NCBI GenBank assembly: GCA_000431135.1
Contig: HF987830.1
Span: 1-46,186, forward strand
DNA length: 46,186 nt
Reading direction: 5' to 3'
DNA from: Clostridium sp. CAG:590
GTDB lineage: Bacteria > Bacillota > Clostridia > Lachnospirales > Lachnospiraceae
In this document: positions 25,786-34,139 of the stretch, piece by piece
How positions within the stretch are numbered: position 1 is the first letter of the stretch
Layout of the letters: the number at the start of each line of letters is the position of its first letter
The notes under the pieces: generated by a model
Seen by the model: the letters and a program-made list of their open reading frames with translations, nothing else
Told to the model about the DNA's origin: nothing
The model's database searches: none
Position numbers and translations under genes: made by a program

Positions 25786-26562
25786 ATGGATGAAAAACAA
25801 TTACAATTACTTTCAAAACAATTAGTCACTTCAAAAGATGATTATATGAACAGTCTGAGAAAAAATATTGATTTATATGCATCTCAAAAAGATATCACCA
25901 TTCGGGCGATTGCAGAAGAAGCTGACATTTCGCTCAATACCTTAAATTCCATTTTATATGGCAATGTAAAAGACTGCAAACTGTCAACTATCATTTCTTT
26001 AGCAAGAGCATTTCATATCAGTATTGATGAGCTGGTCGGCTGTGAAACTATCAGCTCTGCAGCCAGAGATTCCATTCAGATCACAAGAAATCTGCCGGAA
26101 CATTCACAATATCTGATACACTGGTTCATCAAACATCAGGAACTACAAATGCAGCATCCAAACCGCAGACATCTTCTAAATGTCATGCACCCAAATCTGC
26201 TTTCAAATGGTAATCTGAAGATGTCTTCTAAATATAGTCTAATCGACATCAGTGAAATTCCCCTCTCGATCCGTCCAAAAGTTTTTGTCGGAATGAAGTT
26301 AAAATGTGATCATTATATGCCCATCTATAGTCCATACGACATATTATTAATTGCAAACGACCGGGATCCGCATCTAAGTGAAAACTGTGTAATTCTGGTC
26401 TGTGACTGCTTGTTTATTGCAAAGCGCAAGGTCGAAACCGTTAACGGACAGGAAGTTGCCCGCTACTATTCCATTCGAGATCAAAAACCACGCCTTTATG
26501 AAGATGAGGTAGAAGAACTGATTGGTTACATTGCCGGCGTATACACAGACACAAATATATGA
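25786..26562 (+). CDS. XRE-type HTH regulator with degenerate S24/LexA-like C-terminal domain
   Basis: 258 residues from ATG 25786, which has GGGGAGGA 8 nt upstream; an in-frame ATG 13 codons earlier lacks one. Residues about 20-85 are an XRE helix-turn-helix: IDLYASQKDITIRAIAEEADISLNTLNSILYG and KLSTIISLARAFHISIDELVG. Residues 145-255 look like the S24 (LexA/CI) beta domain: YMPIYSPYDILLIANDRDP, CVILVCDCLFIAKRKV, EELIGYIAGVY. The usual G-D-S-M-x-P is replaced by C-D-H-Y-M-P, so the self-cleavage Ser is missing; this suggests a ligand- or multimer-controlled repressor instead. Its target is unknown. Confidence 0.82.
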   Translation: MDEKQLQLLSKQLVTSKDDYMNSLRKNIDLYASQKDITIRAIAEEADISLNTLNSILYGNVKDCKLSTIISLARAFHISIDELVGCETISSAARDSIQITRNLPEHSQYLIHWFIKHQELQMQHPNRRHLLNVMHPNLLSNGNLKMSSKYSLIDISEIPLSIRPKVFVGMKLKCDHYMPIYSPYDILLIANDRDPHLSENCVILVCDCLFIAKRKVETVNGQEVARYYSIRDQKPRLYEDEVEELIGYIAGVYTDTNI

Positions 26563-26568
26563 CAAACC

Positions 26569-26603
26569 AAAAAAAGATTCCATCTCCTAAGAAACAGAAT
26601 CTT
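26569..26603 (-). terminator. Terminator of tRNA-Gly
   Basis: On the minus strand, AAGATTC (26603-26597) and GAATCTT (26580-26574) form a stem followed by a run of seven T. It sits between the tRNA and the convergent HTH gene. Confidence 0.75.
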
Positions 26604-26609
26604 ATATTC

Positions 26610-26680
26610 AGCAGATAACGGGAGTCGAACCCGCCTTTCCAGCTTGGGAAGCTAGCGTTCTACCGATGAACCATATCTGC
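26610..26680 (-). tRNA. tRNA-Gly (anticodon CCC)
   Basis: A 71-nt cloverleaf on the minus strand: acceptor GCAGATA/TATCTGC, D arm GTTCATCGGTAGAAC, anticodon stem CTAGC/GCTGG with loop TTCCCAA (anticodon CCC), T arm GCGGG-TTCGACT-CCCGT. The discriminator is T and no CCA is encoded. Confidence 0.95.
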
Positions 26681-26690
26681 ATATGTATCT

Positions 26691-26719
26691 ATTATAAAAG
26701 CTTGTTCCAGATTTTGCAA
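26691..26719 (-). promoter_or_regulatory. Promoter of tRNA-Gly
   Basis: On the minus strand, TTGCAA (26719-26714), a 17-nt spacer and an exact TATAAT (26696-26691), ending 10 nt before the tRNA 5' end. The primary transcript should have almost no 5' leader. Confidence 0.8.
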
Positions 26720-26758
26720 GCCAAAACCCGGAACATTTCTTTGTTTTCTTCCCGCATA

Positions 26759-27763
26759 TTAATACACAAGAAAACCTATATCCTCTAAGAATGTACTCAA
26801 TTTCTTATACCCGTATTGCTTATATTGAAAATCCGGATACATGTTCTTTAACTTACGTCCCAACGCACTGATCTCATGCTGTCCGATCACCTTGTTCGGA
26901 TACATATCGATCATAAACCGGCACACCGCTTCTAATTCATTATCTTCTGCGTTGTCTTTCTTATCCGAAATTACAACTGCATGCGTTCCCTCCTGATATA
27001 CAGAGAATTTGGTTTCTTTATCAATCAGTTCCCTAATAGACCGGTAGCCATATTCCTTCTCATCAAATCCCGGATAACGCAGCTGCAAACGGCTCTTTAT
27101 TCCACCCAGATCTGCCGCCTTGCCGGCATTTTCATCCATCTGCACTAATTCATTTAATGCCATTTTAATATTTTTTAGAGGAATCTTTTTGTCCTTCTCT
27201 GTCCGGCTCTTTTTCCCATCCTTTCTGTCTCCTGCCGTTTTCTTTGTCTTTCCGTTCTTCGCAGATTCTTTTTGCGCACTTATTTCTTGCTTTTCTGCAT
27301 TGTTCATGGCATTTTTCTTTGGTTTCTCCACCAGCTGTTCCAGTTCAATATATTCACTGCATGCCCGACGGAGCCTTGGCGATGCGTCCGCTTTTCCCAT
27401 ACCAATTACTTCAATATTATCCTTACGGATCCGTTCCACCAAACGGGTAAAATCTCCATCCGATGTTATAATGCAAAACAGATCTGCCCGGTTATCTTTA
27501 TGTAAAAAATCCATTGCATCAATTACTAATGCAATATCTGCCGCATTTTTACCTGCCTTTGTTGTATCTGCCTGGTATCTCTGAAGATTATACTGTACTG
27601 CCTTTGTATTCCACTGTTTTGTATTATGATTATCAATAAAATCTCCATAAATCTGTGCAGAAATAATATCTCCCTGCTTTGTAAGATATTCCATAATTCC
27701 ATCCGCAAATTTTGCACTGGTATTTTCTGCATCTATTAATAAAACTATCTTTTTATCCTGCAT
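26759..27763 (-). CDS. NYN-domain (PIN-like) protein with two OST-HTH/LOTUS domains
   Basis: A 334-aa cytoplasmic protein. Residues 5-145 are an NYN/LabA-type nuclease fold: LLIDAENTS, ADIALVIDAMDFLH and FCIITSDGDFTRLVERIR supply the acidic metal-binding cluster. A Lys-rich linker (about 150-190) follows. Two OST-HTH/LOTUS domains, about 195-260 (YPGFDEKEYGYRSIRELI) and 275-334 (YPDFQYKQYGYKKLSTFL), probably bind RNA, perhaps structured RNA. Likely an RNA-processing or RNA-surveillance nuclease of unknown target. Single gene. Confidence 0.9.
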   Translation of the reverse strand: MQDKKIVLLIDAENTSAKFADGIMEYLTKQGDIISAQIYGDFIDNHNTKQWNTKAVQYNLQRYQADTTKAGKNAADIALVIDAMDFLHKDNRADLFCIITSDGDFTRLVERIRKDNIEVIGMGKADASPRLRRACSEYIELEQLVEKPKKNAMNNAEKQEISAQKESAKNGKTKKTAGDRKDGKKSRTEKDKKIPLKNIKMALNELVQMDENAGKAADLGGIKSRLQLRYPGFDEKEYGYRSIRELIDKETKFSVYQEGTHAVVISDKKDNAEDNELEAVCRFMIDMYPNKVIGQHEISALGRKLKNMYPDFQYKQYGYKKLSTFLEDIGFLVY

Positions 27764-27855
27764 ATTTCACCCTCTGTTTCTATATTATTCTAATATTCCT
27801 TTTCCCCATTATTTCTCATTCATTGCAAAACGAAAGAAAAATAAGTCAAAACATC

Positions 27856-27885
27856 TTGTCGCAACTGCATTTCTAATGCTATACT
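27856..27885 (+). promoter_or_regulatory. Predicted promoter of the K+/H+ antiporter gene
   Basis: TTGTCG at 27856-27861, an 18-nt spacer and TATACT at 27880-27885, 32 nt upstream of the ATG. Moderate match only. Confidence 0.4.
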
Positions 27886-27917
27886 AAGGCTCAATCACAT
27901 ATTCAGGAGGACAATGC

Positions 27918-29507
27918 ATGACAATTTCAATTATCCTAACTGCCACGATTATTTTCCTTTGTATCTTAGCGGATCGTTTTTCGAATCGCTTCGGCATGCC
28001 TGCTCTGATTCTCTTTATGTTTGTCGGTATGTTGTTTGGAAGCGATGGACTCTTAAAAATTCCTTTTGACAATTATACATTAGCCGAACAATTCTGTTCG
28101 ATTGCATTGATTTTTATCATGTTCTATGGCGGCTTTAACACAAAATGGAGTATTGCACGTCCGGTTGCAGTCAGAGCAATTCTTCTGTCTACACTTGGTG
28201 TCATAATTACCGCCGGTATTACTGCTTTTCTGTGTCACATCTGCCTGCACTTTTCCATTGCAGAAAGTTTTCTGATCGGTGCCGTTCTTTCCTCAACAGA
28301 TGCCGCAAGCGTCTTTTCTATCCTACGTCAGAAAAAATTGAATTTGAAAGACGGAACTGCATCCCTTTTGGAAATGGAAAGCGGAAGTAATGATCCGGTA
28401 TCTTACATGCTCACCCTGATCGGGATTGGAATACTGGCTTCCTCCGGTCAGAGCAATCTTGGCTATACCATATTTGCACAATTAACATATGGCTGTCTGC
28501 TTGGTGTCCTGTTCGCTCTTTTAGCAATCCGCCTGCTCACCAAAACCCGTCTGATTGCAGAGGGACTTGATACTATTTTTATGATAGCCATCGTGCTCCT
28601 TTGCTATGGTTTATCCAGTTTTGTTGGCGGAAATGCCTATCTGAGTGTATATCTGCTTGGCATCCTGATCGGTAACAGTCCGATCAAAAACAAATCGGTT
28701 CTTATTCCATTTTTCGATGGGATTACGGGTCTTGCTCAGATCTTCTTATTCTTCGTACTGGGATTGCTGGCATTTCCTCATAAGTTTCCGGCAATTCTAC
28801 TGCCATCCCTGGCAATCGTATTCTTTTTAACAATACTTGCACGTCCGATTGCAGTATTCCTGATCCTCAAACCTTTAAAGAGCAGTTTGTCTCAATGTCT
28901 GCTCGTATCCTGGGCCGGTTTGCGTGGTGCCGCCTCCATTGTATTTGCCACCATGGTAATTGCAAGTGGAACCATTTTAGACACGGATCTGTTCCATATC
29001 GTGTTCATGGTAGCTCTTTTCTCCGTTTCCATTCAGGGAACCCTGCTTCCTCTGATTGCAAAGAAACTGGATATGGTCGATGATTCCATTGATGTCCGCA
29101 AGACATTCAATGATTATCAGGAGGATTCCTCCATTACACTCATGCGGATGTTCATTCCGGAAGGGCATAACTGGCAGAACCGTCCTGTAAAAGATGTACA
29201 TATGCCAACCGGATCACTTGCCATCATGATCAAGCGGAACAAAGAAACCATCATTCCAAAAGGAGATACCAGAATTCTTGCCGGAGACAATGTTATCTTA
29301 AGCGTCCCATCCTATGAACCCGGCGAGCAGGACAAACTGGAAGAAATCCACATCACATCAGGACATACCTGGTGCAACCGTTCCATCGAGTCCCTGCACC
29401 TGCCTTCTGATGAACTCATCGCCCTCATTATCCGGGGCGATGAGAATGTAATACCAGATGGTCAGACCATCATATTGGAAAATGACATTGTTGTAACTTA
29501 TCACTGA
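27918..29507 (+). CDS. Potassium/proton antiporter (CPA1, NhaP2/CvrA type)
   Basis: A 529-aa monovalent cation/proton antiporter. About twelve or thirteen membrane helices (residues 3-385) hold the CPA core: FIMFYGGFNTKW, GAVLSSTDAASVFSIL (ion-site Thr-Asp), EMESGSNDPVSYML (Asn-Asp) and VSWAGLRGAASIVFA. Two tandem RCK_C/TrkA_C domains follow at about 405-465 (PEGHNWQNRPVKDVHMPTGSLAIMI) and 470-529 (TSGHTWCNRSIESLHLPSDELIALI), which should bind a nucleotide regulator such as c-di-AMP. GGAGG is 8-9 nt upstream. It ends 6 nt from the convergent peptidase gene. Confidence 0.92.
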   Translation: MTISIILTATIIFLCILADRFSNRFGMPALILFMFVGMLFGSDGLLKIPFDNYTLAEQFCSIALIFIMFYGGFNTKWSIARPVAVRAILLSTLGVIITAGITAFLCHICLHFSIAESFLIGAVLSSTDAASVFSILRQKKLNLKDGTASLLEMESGSNDPVSYMLTLIGIGILASSGQSNLGYTIFAQLTYGCLLGVLFALLAIRLLTKTRLIAEGLDTIFMIAIVLLCYGLSSFVGGNAYLSVYLLGILIGNSPIKNKSVLIPFFDGITGLAQIFLFFVLGLLAFPHKFPAILLPSLAIVFFLTILARPIAVFLILKPLKSSLSQCLLVSWAGLRGAASIVFATMVIASGTILDTDLFHIVFMVALFSVSIQGTLLPLIAKKLDMVDDSIDVRKTFNDYQEDSSITLMRMFIPEGHNWQNRPVKDVHMPTGSLAIMIKRNKETIIPKGDTRILAGDNVILSVPSYEPGEQDKLEEIHITSGHTWCNRSIESLHLPSDELIALIIRGDENVIPDGQTIILENDIVVTYH

Positions 29508-29513
29508 TCATTT

Positions 29514-31559
29514 CTAGCGGATCGTCACCTCCTTTATGGAAGTATCACTTCCGTATTGTTTCTTTGAACCGGCTTTTCTGTACGGACGCATCTTGACATA
29601 ATACGTTCCTTTTTTCATCTTTTTGGTATAAGAAGCGGCAGATGCCTTCTTGATCGTGGCAAGCTTCTTATACTTTCCATTCTTTGCAGTTGCATAATAT
29701 ACTTCATATCCATTGACACTGCTGCTCTTTTTCCAGCTTAATTTTAATTTACCTTTGACCGCTTTTGCTTTGTATTTCTTGATCTTAGCAGGTCCAACAG
29801 TAATCTTGCATTTTAGCTTCTTTGTCTTTCCGGCATCCGAAAATGTTGCACTCACCGTAGTCGTTCCATATGATTTTGCGGATACTTTACCTTTACTGTT
29901 TACCGTAAGGATCTTCTTGTTATAAGATTTCCAGGTAACCTTTGTTTTCACCGTGTCACCGGCTTTTACCGAAAGCTGGTATTTTGAGCCTTTGGATACA
30001 TTTATCTTACTTGCATTTAACTTGTATGTTGACTTTACAGCGGTCTTATCTGTATAGGCTTTGATCCTGGCATTCGCCTGTGCCTCTTTTCCCCAATCAT
30101 ACCACTTGCCGTTTAATTTTACAAAAGACTGATTGGATCCGACAGTTGCAATAAAATTGATCCAATTATTCTGATAAGAAGTATCTACTCCTATGTAACC
30201 GTTATTTCCTCTTGAATCCTTTAATCTGACCAGTACGGCAAAGTATTCACCGGCCTTCAGCGATACCGGATTCGTTAATGCTATTGTCTGGAATCCGGCA
30301 TCCTGTAACGTACCACATGTAGTGGCTTCTGCAACCTTCGTTCCGCTTGTCGGCTTGCCTGCATCCGTCAATCCGGTATATATTTCTACCTGATAATCAC
30401 AGTAAGTAGTCAGGCTGTACACACCCACTGCCTTCAACTGCTCATCATATCCGCCGGCACCTTTTGCCTGAAACACGTTTGCGTACCACTCCCCTTTATT
30501 ATATGCCATCGCCGGATTGGCAGTTCCATCATGCTGATAATTGTTATCATACTGTTCCGCAGCCGTTACCATCTCAAATGCCATGAATTCCGTAAGCGTA
30601 ACATCTTCATAGGACACATACATATATCCGTTGTCACCAAACTGTGATCCATAACTGTTCTTAACGATCCATGCACCGTTTTCTGTTGGTTTTACATTAA
30701 AATTGTCCTTCGAATAACTATCATCCCAGCCAACAATTGTAACCGCATGATTGGCTCCTTTAATTTGACAGTTATAAGAAGCATTAGACTTATTATAACA
30801 GGCTGGTAACATATTAATGCCACAGGCAACCGCACCGTGATCCAAGATCGCCTGTTTGATCTTTGCGACTGAATTTGACAGATTATTTTTCGCATCATAA
30901 TTATATAAATATACATCCCTTACCGAATAATCCGACTGATAACAAAGGGAGGTATCCGGCGTACTCAGATACGGACTTCTCGCCTCTGTCGTAACACCTG
31001 CCCAGGTTGCCAATGATAACCCGGTTGCCATCAGTGATCCGCTCGCCTTCAGATACCCTCTTGAATCCTTGGCAAGATATGCATTATCTTTGCCGTATGT
31101 ATTATAATCCCCTGCCGTATAACCTAATTTGTCTTTCTGGCGATTATAGAAAAAATACGACAATTGATTCTCTGACAGATCGATCGACGCATCCGCTTTT
31201 CTGTTTTTGATCAGATTGGCTTCCATAGCCGCAATCGACGAAAATGCCCAGCAGCTTTCAAAACTTCCCTGATCTTTCACCAAAGTAACATATCCATAAT
31301 CCCTTGCATCATAACGTGCCGGGAACACGCCTCCTCTGCGCTGTAATGCACTGTCATTTTCTCCTTCATGAATCTCGGCACCCTGCAGCCAGTGTTCACT
31401 TACCGGAAATTCTTCCTGCGCCGCATATACTTTATCCGGTTTACCTGTATTCACTCCGCCAATCGCAAGAACTCCAAGCAACGTAACTGCACAAAATACT
31501 TTTGCTTTTTTGTATATTCCTGTCCATCCTTTTTTACTTTGATCTTGTGTTGTTCTCAT
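29514..31559 (-). CDS. Secreted papain-like (C1) cysteine protease with Ig-like and FN3-like domains
   Basis: A 681-aa exported protease. A signal peptide spans about residues 15-47 (KKAKVFCAVTLLGVLAIGG ... VYA). The C1A domain (about 80-330) has SFESCWAFS with Cys103, GANHAVTIVGWDD with His271 and WIVKNSYGSQFGDNGYMYVSYED with Asn301. A lectin-like beta region follows (about 345-490), then a bacterial Ig-like BIG_2 domain (about 515-585: INVSKGSKYQLSV, TWKSYNKKILTVNSKGKVSAK) and a Lys-rich FN3-like domain (about 590-681: LKLSWKKSSSVNGYEVYYAT). The start overlaps the preceding 346-aa gene by 26 nt with AGGAGG 5 nt upstream, so it is part of the signalling operon. Confidence 0.93.
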   Translation of the reverse strand: MRTTQDQSKKGWTGIYKKAKVFCAVTLLGVLAIGGVNTGKPDKVYAAQEEFPVSEHWLQGAEIHEGENDSALQRRGGVFPARYDARDYGYVTLVKDQGSFESCWAFSSIAAMEANLIKNRKADASIDLSENQLSYFFYNRQKDKLGYTAGDYNTYGKDNAYLAKDSRGYLKASGSLMATGLSLATWAGVTTEARSPYLSTPDTSLCYQSDYSVRDVYLYNYDAKNNLSNSVAKIKQAILDHGAVACGINMLPACYNKSNASYNCQIKGANHAVTIVGWDDSYSKDNFNVKPTENGAWIVKNSYGSQFGDNGYMYVSYEDVTLTEFMAFEMVTAAEQYDNNYQHDGTANPAMAYNKGEWYANVFQAKGAGGYDEQLKAVGVYSLTTYCDYQVEIYTGLTDAGKPTSGTKVAEATTCGTLQDAGFQTIALTNPVSLKAGEYFAVLVRLKDSRGNNGYIGVDTSYQNNWINFIATVGSNQSFVKLNGKWYDWGKEAQANARIKAYTDKTAVKSTYKLNASKINVSKGSKYQLSVKAGDTVKTKVTWKSYNKKILTVNSKGKVSAKSYGTTTVSATFSDAGKTKKLKCKITVGPAKIKKYKAKAVKGKLKLSWKKSSSVNGYEVYYATAKNGKYKKLATIKKASAASYTKKMKKGTYYVKMRPYRKAGSKKQYGSDTSIKEVTIR

Positions 31560-32574
31560 TCATTACCTCCTGCTCTTTTCGTTCATATGTCTGCTGAAAA
31601 ATGTCCTTTTGGATAATATAAATATCCGTTATATCGTCCGCCCGGATCGCGAGATAATCTCCCGGGCGTCCTAAGTAGTAGTCCTCCTCACTAACCGGAA
31701 ATACCTTCGTCCTCTCGTCTAACACAGTTGCATAGATTGCATTCTCTGTCTTTGGGTAGCACAGACAGGCCAGTTCGTCAATGCTTACATAACTGTTGTC
31801 CTTCATGATCTGCACTTCCGGAATGAAATCCAACATCTGTTCAAAGATATCTAATGATTCATCTGCACTCTCATAAGTACGTTCAAACTTATCTCTGGTT
31901 ATATGATAAGCTTCTCCCCTGCAACCGATCATAATATAAATATCCGGCGAAGCTTCCATGATTATACCTGACTCATTCTCCAATGAACGAAGCTTAAATG
32001 CTTCCCCTTCTTCTACAATATCGGTCGACCTGACATAAGCCCATGGAATCTTCTTTTTTATATATTGCGGCAACTGTATGATATCTTTGTGTATTTGTTC
32101 CGCATATTCACCAGCTTCTACAATCTGTGTCATCATCCGATACGATAAAGCCTTATCCAGATAATAGTCCATCGAATCCTCAATATCCATTCCTGACATC
32201 TGTACTCTCAGTATTGTTGACGATATCCTTCCGGATGCAATCTCCGCTCCACCTTTGACCAACCCAAACTCCGATATCATATAGTCCATAAATTCAATGG
32301 CTCTTGTCCTTTTTGTATCACTAAAAAACAACTGCCGGTCTTCTTCCTGTTCTTTCCATACGATCAGCAGAAAATGACACGCAATCTTATTCTGAAATGT
32401 CGTAAAGATATGCATTTGCTCCTGCATATTATCCGGAATAGAATTACTGCATCGTCTAGAAATCAACTCATCTGCTTCCGCAATTACCATTTGCAGATCC
32501 GGATTGACAAAACACCTTATCACTCCCGGAATCTCATGCATATCCACTTTTTCAAATCCGTAATTCTCTCTCAT
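31534..32574 (-). CDS. Unrecognised protein with internally duplicated C-terminal domain
   Basis: A 346-aa soluble acidic protein I do not recognise. Residues 1-175 are mostly helical with no known motif. Residues about 180-236 and 272-331 look like two copies of one domain: each pairs a short beta segment (SPDIYIMIGCRGEAYHI / YYLGRPGDYLAIRADDI) with the same ending, DKFERTYE and DIFQQTYE. No signal peptide, membrane helix or catalytic motif is visible. It lies 7 nt after the nucleotide cyclase stop and overlaps the protease gene, so a sensory or regulatory role in the same pathway is likely, but this is inferred from position only. Confidence 0.85.
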   Translation of the reverse strand: MRENYGFEKVDMHEIPGVIRCFVNPDLQMVIAEADELISRRCSNSIPDNMQEQMHIFTTFQNKIACHFLLIVWKEQEEDRQLFFSDTKRTRAIEFMDYMISEFGLVKGGAEIASGRISSTILRVQMSGMDIEDSMDYYLDKALSYRMMTQIVEAGEYAEQIHKDIIQLPQYIKKKIPWAYVRSTDIVEEGEAFKLRSLENESGIIMEASPDIYIMIGCRGEAYHITRDKFERTYESADESLDIFEQMLDFIPEVQIMKDNSYVSIDELACLCYPKTENAIYATVLDERTKVFPVSEEDYYLGRPGDYLAIRADDITDIYIIQKDIFQQTYERKEQEVMNENNTRSK

Positions 32575-32581
32575 TGACCAC

Positions 32582-34114
32582 TCAACCTTCTATACACAAC
32601 GGTATCACCTGATCCGCAAACTGACGAAATCCATGATTCACATGTGTAAAATGCAATACCAAAATATCCTCTTTCACATCTACAATCTTTGCATACACAC
32701 CCTCAAAGATTCTGCTCCCATCCTCCTGTACCGCAAAGATCTCCACATCCGAATATATCTCCAGATGATCTGCCGCCTGTTCTTTTCCCCCGTCTGCATT
32801 CCTCAGGGAAACAACCGCTCTCTTCAGGCAGAATTGTTCTAACCGGACCGTCACCGGCTGTCCGACCACAACTTTTTCTTCAATACGGCATAATTGAAAT
32901 TCAACCGGCTTCGTAACCGTAACGACCGCATCAAACTTCATATTCCTGATCGCACATCCGTACGCTCCGCCAATTGCCGCCACCTCACATACCGCAACCG
33001 GCTTTTGAATTCCCTTTGCCATGATTTGCATATGATTATGTACTTCCACCGGCACAGTAATCTTATCTAATGCTTCCTGCGACACCAACACCTGTCCGCC
33101 AACGCTGTAACTCTCGATCCGGGAGCTCTCGTTGACTACTTTACCGACAACATTATACCGCATTATCTTCTCTGAACCGACATTACCGATAAATGCTTCC
33201 CCGGAATGAATACCGATTCCCATCTCTAACAGCGGATATCCCTGTTCCTTACAGAATTCATTCACTTCATCCATTCGATTCTGCATCTCGATTCCCGCAG
33301 CAATCGCATCGCAAATATGATTCTCTGATATAAGCGGCGCTCCAAAAACAGCAAGTACGCCATCTCCCAAAAACTCTATCACCGTTCCCCTATAACGGGT
33401 AATCTCTTCTGTCATCTTATCAAAATAGAAGTTTAACAATCTTGTCACTGCTTCCGGCTCTAATTCTTCCGAAAGAGAAGTAAATCCCCGAAGATCCGAG
33501 ATCAGAACTGTCAATTCTCTCTTTTCCCCTCCGATCGCTGCCCCTTCTGGATGTTCTAAGATAACTTCCAATACTTTATCCGAAAAATATCGTCCAAAGA
33601 CCTGATACAATAATTCATTACGTGTTTTTAGTTTTTGATTCAACCGCATGATCTCTCTGGCCGCTTGTAGATCCCCTGCCTGTTTTTGCAGCATTTTCTC
33701 ATAGTTTTTGGTGACTTCATGCTGCCATGCGACCTGCTCGATCCGCAGGATTCCGGATGCACTGAACGGCTTATGCAACACAACCATTGCGCCCTTAGCA
33801 AAACAGATCTCATCAATCTCCTGATTTCTCTCTTCTGTCATAATAAAGAACGGCACTCCCGCCAATGCTTCCTGTCGTTTGATAAAAGACAAGGTGGCAA
33901 AATCCTCCTCATGTGCCATCTGATAATCCATAATGATCAGAGAGGGAAAACTACTCAAACCCGGCTGATTACTGTTTTGTACATTGACCGCTTTATGCAC
34001 CGCTGCTTCCGACAACATACAAAATGCCCGCATACTCCCTGTGGAATTAATCTTGCGCTGTGCGAGGATCATATCTCTTCTGTCATTTCCTATTACCCAG
34101 ATTACATGTTCCAT
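32582..34114 (-). CDS. Receiver domain - class III nucleotide cyclase
   Basis: A 510-aa cytoplasmic signal enzyme. Residues 1-125 are receiver-like: acceptor Asp63 in LIIMDYQM and Lys115 in LHKPF, with a reduced acidic pocket (N10-D11). A coiled coil (130-185) leads to a class III cyclase domain (195-375) with metal Asp207 (LISDLRGFTS) and Asp251 (FLGDGVLAVFGAP) and transition-state Asn328/Arg332 (VNESSR). The purine-selecting positions are Glu247 and Asn321, not Lys/Asp or Lys/Thr of adenylyl cyclases, so GTP or another substrate is possible. The C-terminal part (about 385-510) is a beta-rich, PilZ-like region. AGGAAAGA precedes the ATG. Confidence 0.92.
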   Translation of the reverse strand: MEHVIWVIGNDRRDMILAQRKINSTGSMRAFCMLSEAAVHKAVNVQNSNQPGLSSFPSLIIMDYQMAHEEDFATLSFIKRQEALAGVPFFIMTEERNQEIDEICFAKGAMVVLHKPFSASGILRIEQVAWQHEVTKNYEKMLQKQAGDLQAAREIMRLNQKLKTRNELLYQVFGRYFSDKVLEVILEHPEGAAIGGEKRELTVLISDLRGFTSLSEELEPEAVTRLLNFYFDKMTEEITRYRGTVIEFLGDGVLAVFGAPLISENHICDAIAAGIEMQNRMDEVNEFCKEQGYPLLEMGIGIHSGEAFIGNVGSEKIMRYNVVGKVVNESSRIESYSVGGQVLVSQEALDKITVPVEVHNHMQIMAKGIQKPVAVCEVAAIGGAYGCAIRNMKFDAVVTVTKPVEFQLCRIEEKVVVGQPVTVRLEQFCLKRAVVSLRNADGGKEQAADHLEIYSDVEIFAVQEDGSRIFEGVYAKIVDVKEDILVLHFTHVNHGFRQFADQVIPLCIEG

Positions 34115-34139
34115 TCTTCTTTCCTGCTCTTTCTATTCT

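Noticed and set aside
26703..26735. TGTTCC/GGAACA pair as a terminator for the NYN gene
   Set aside because: Only 6 bp with a long loop, and it overlaps the tRNA-Gly promoter; too weak to call.
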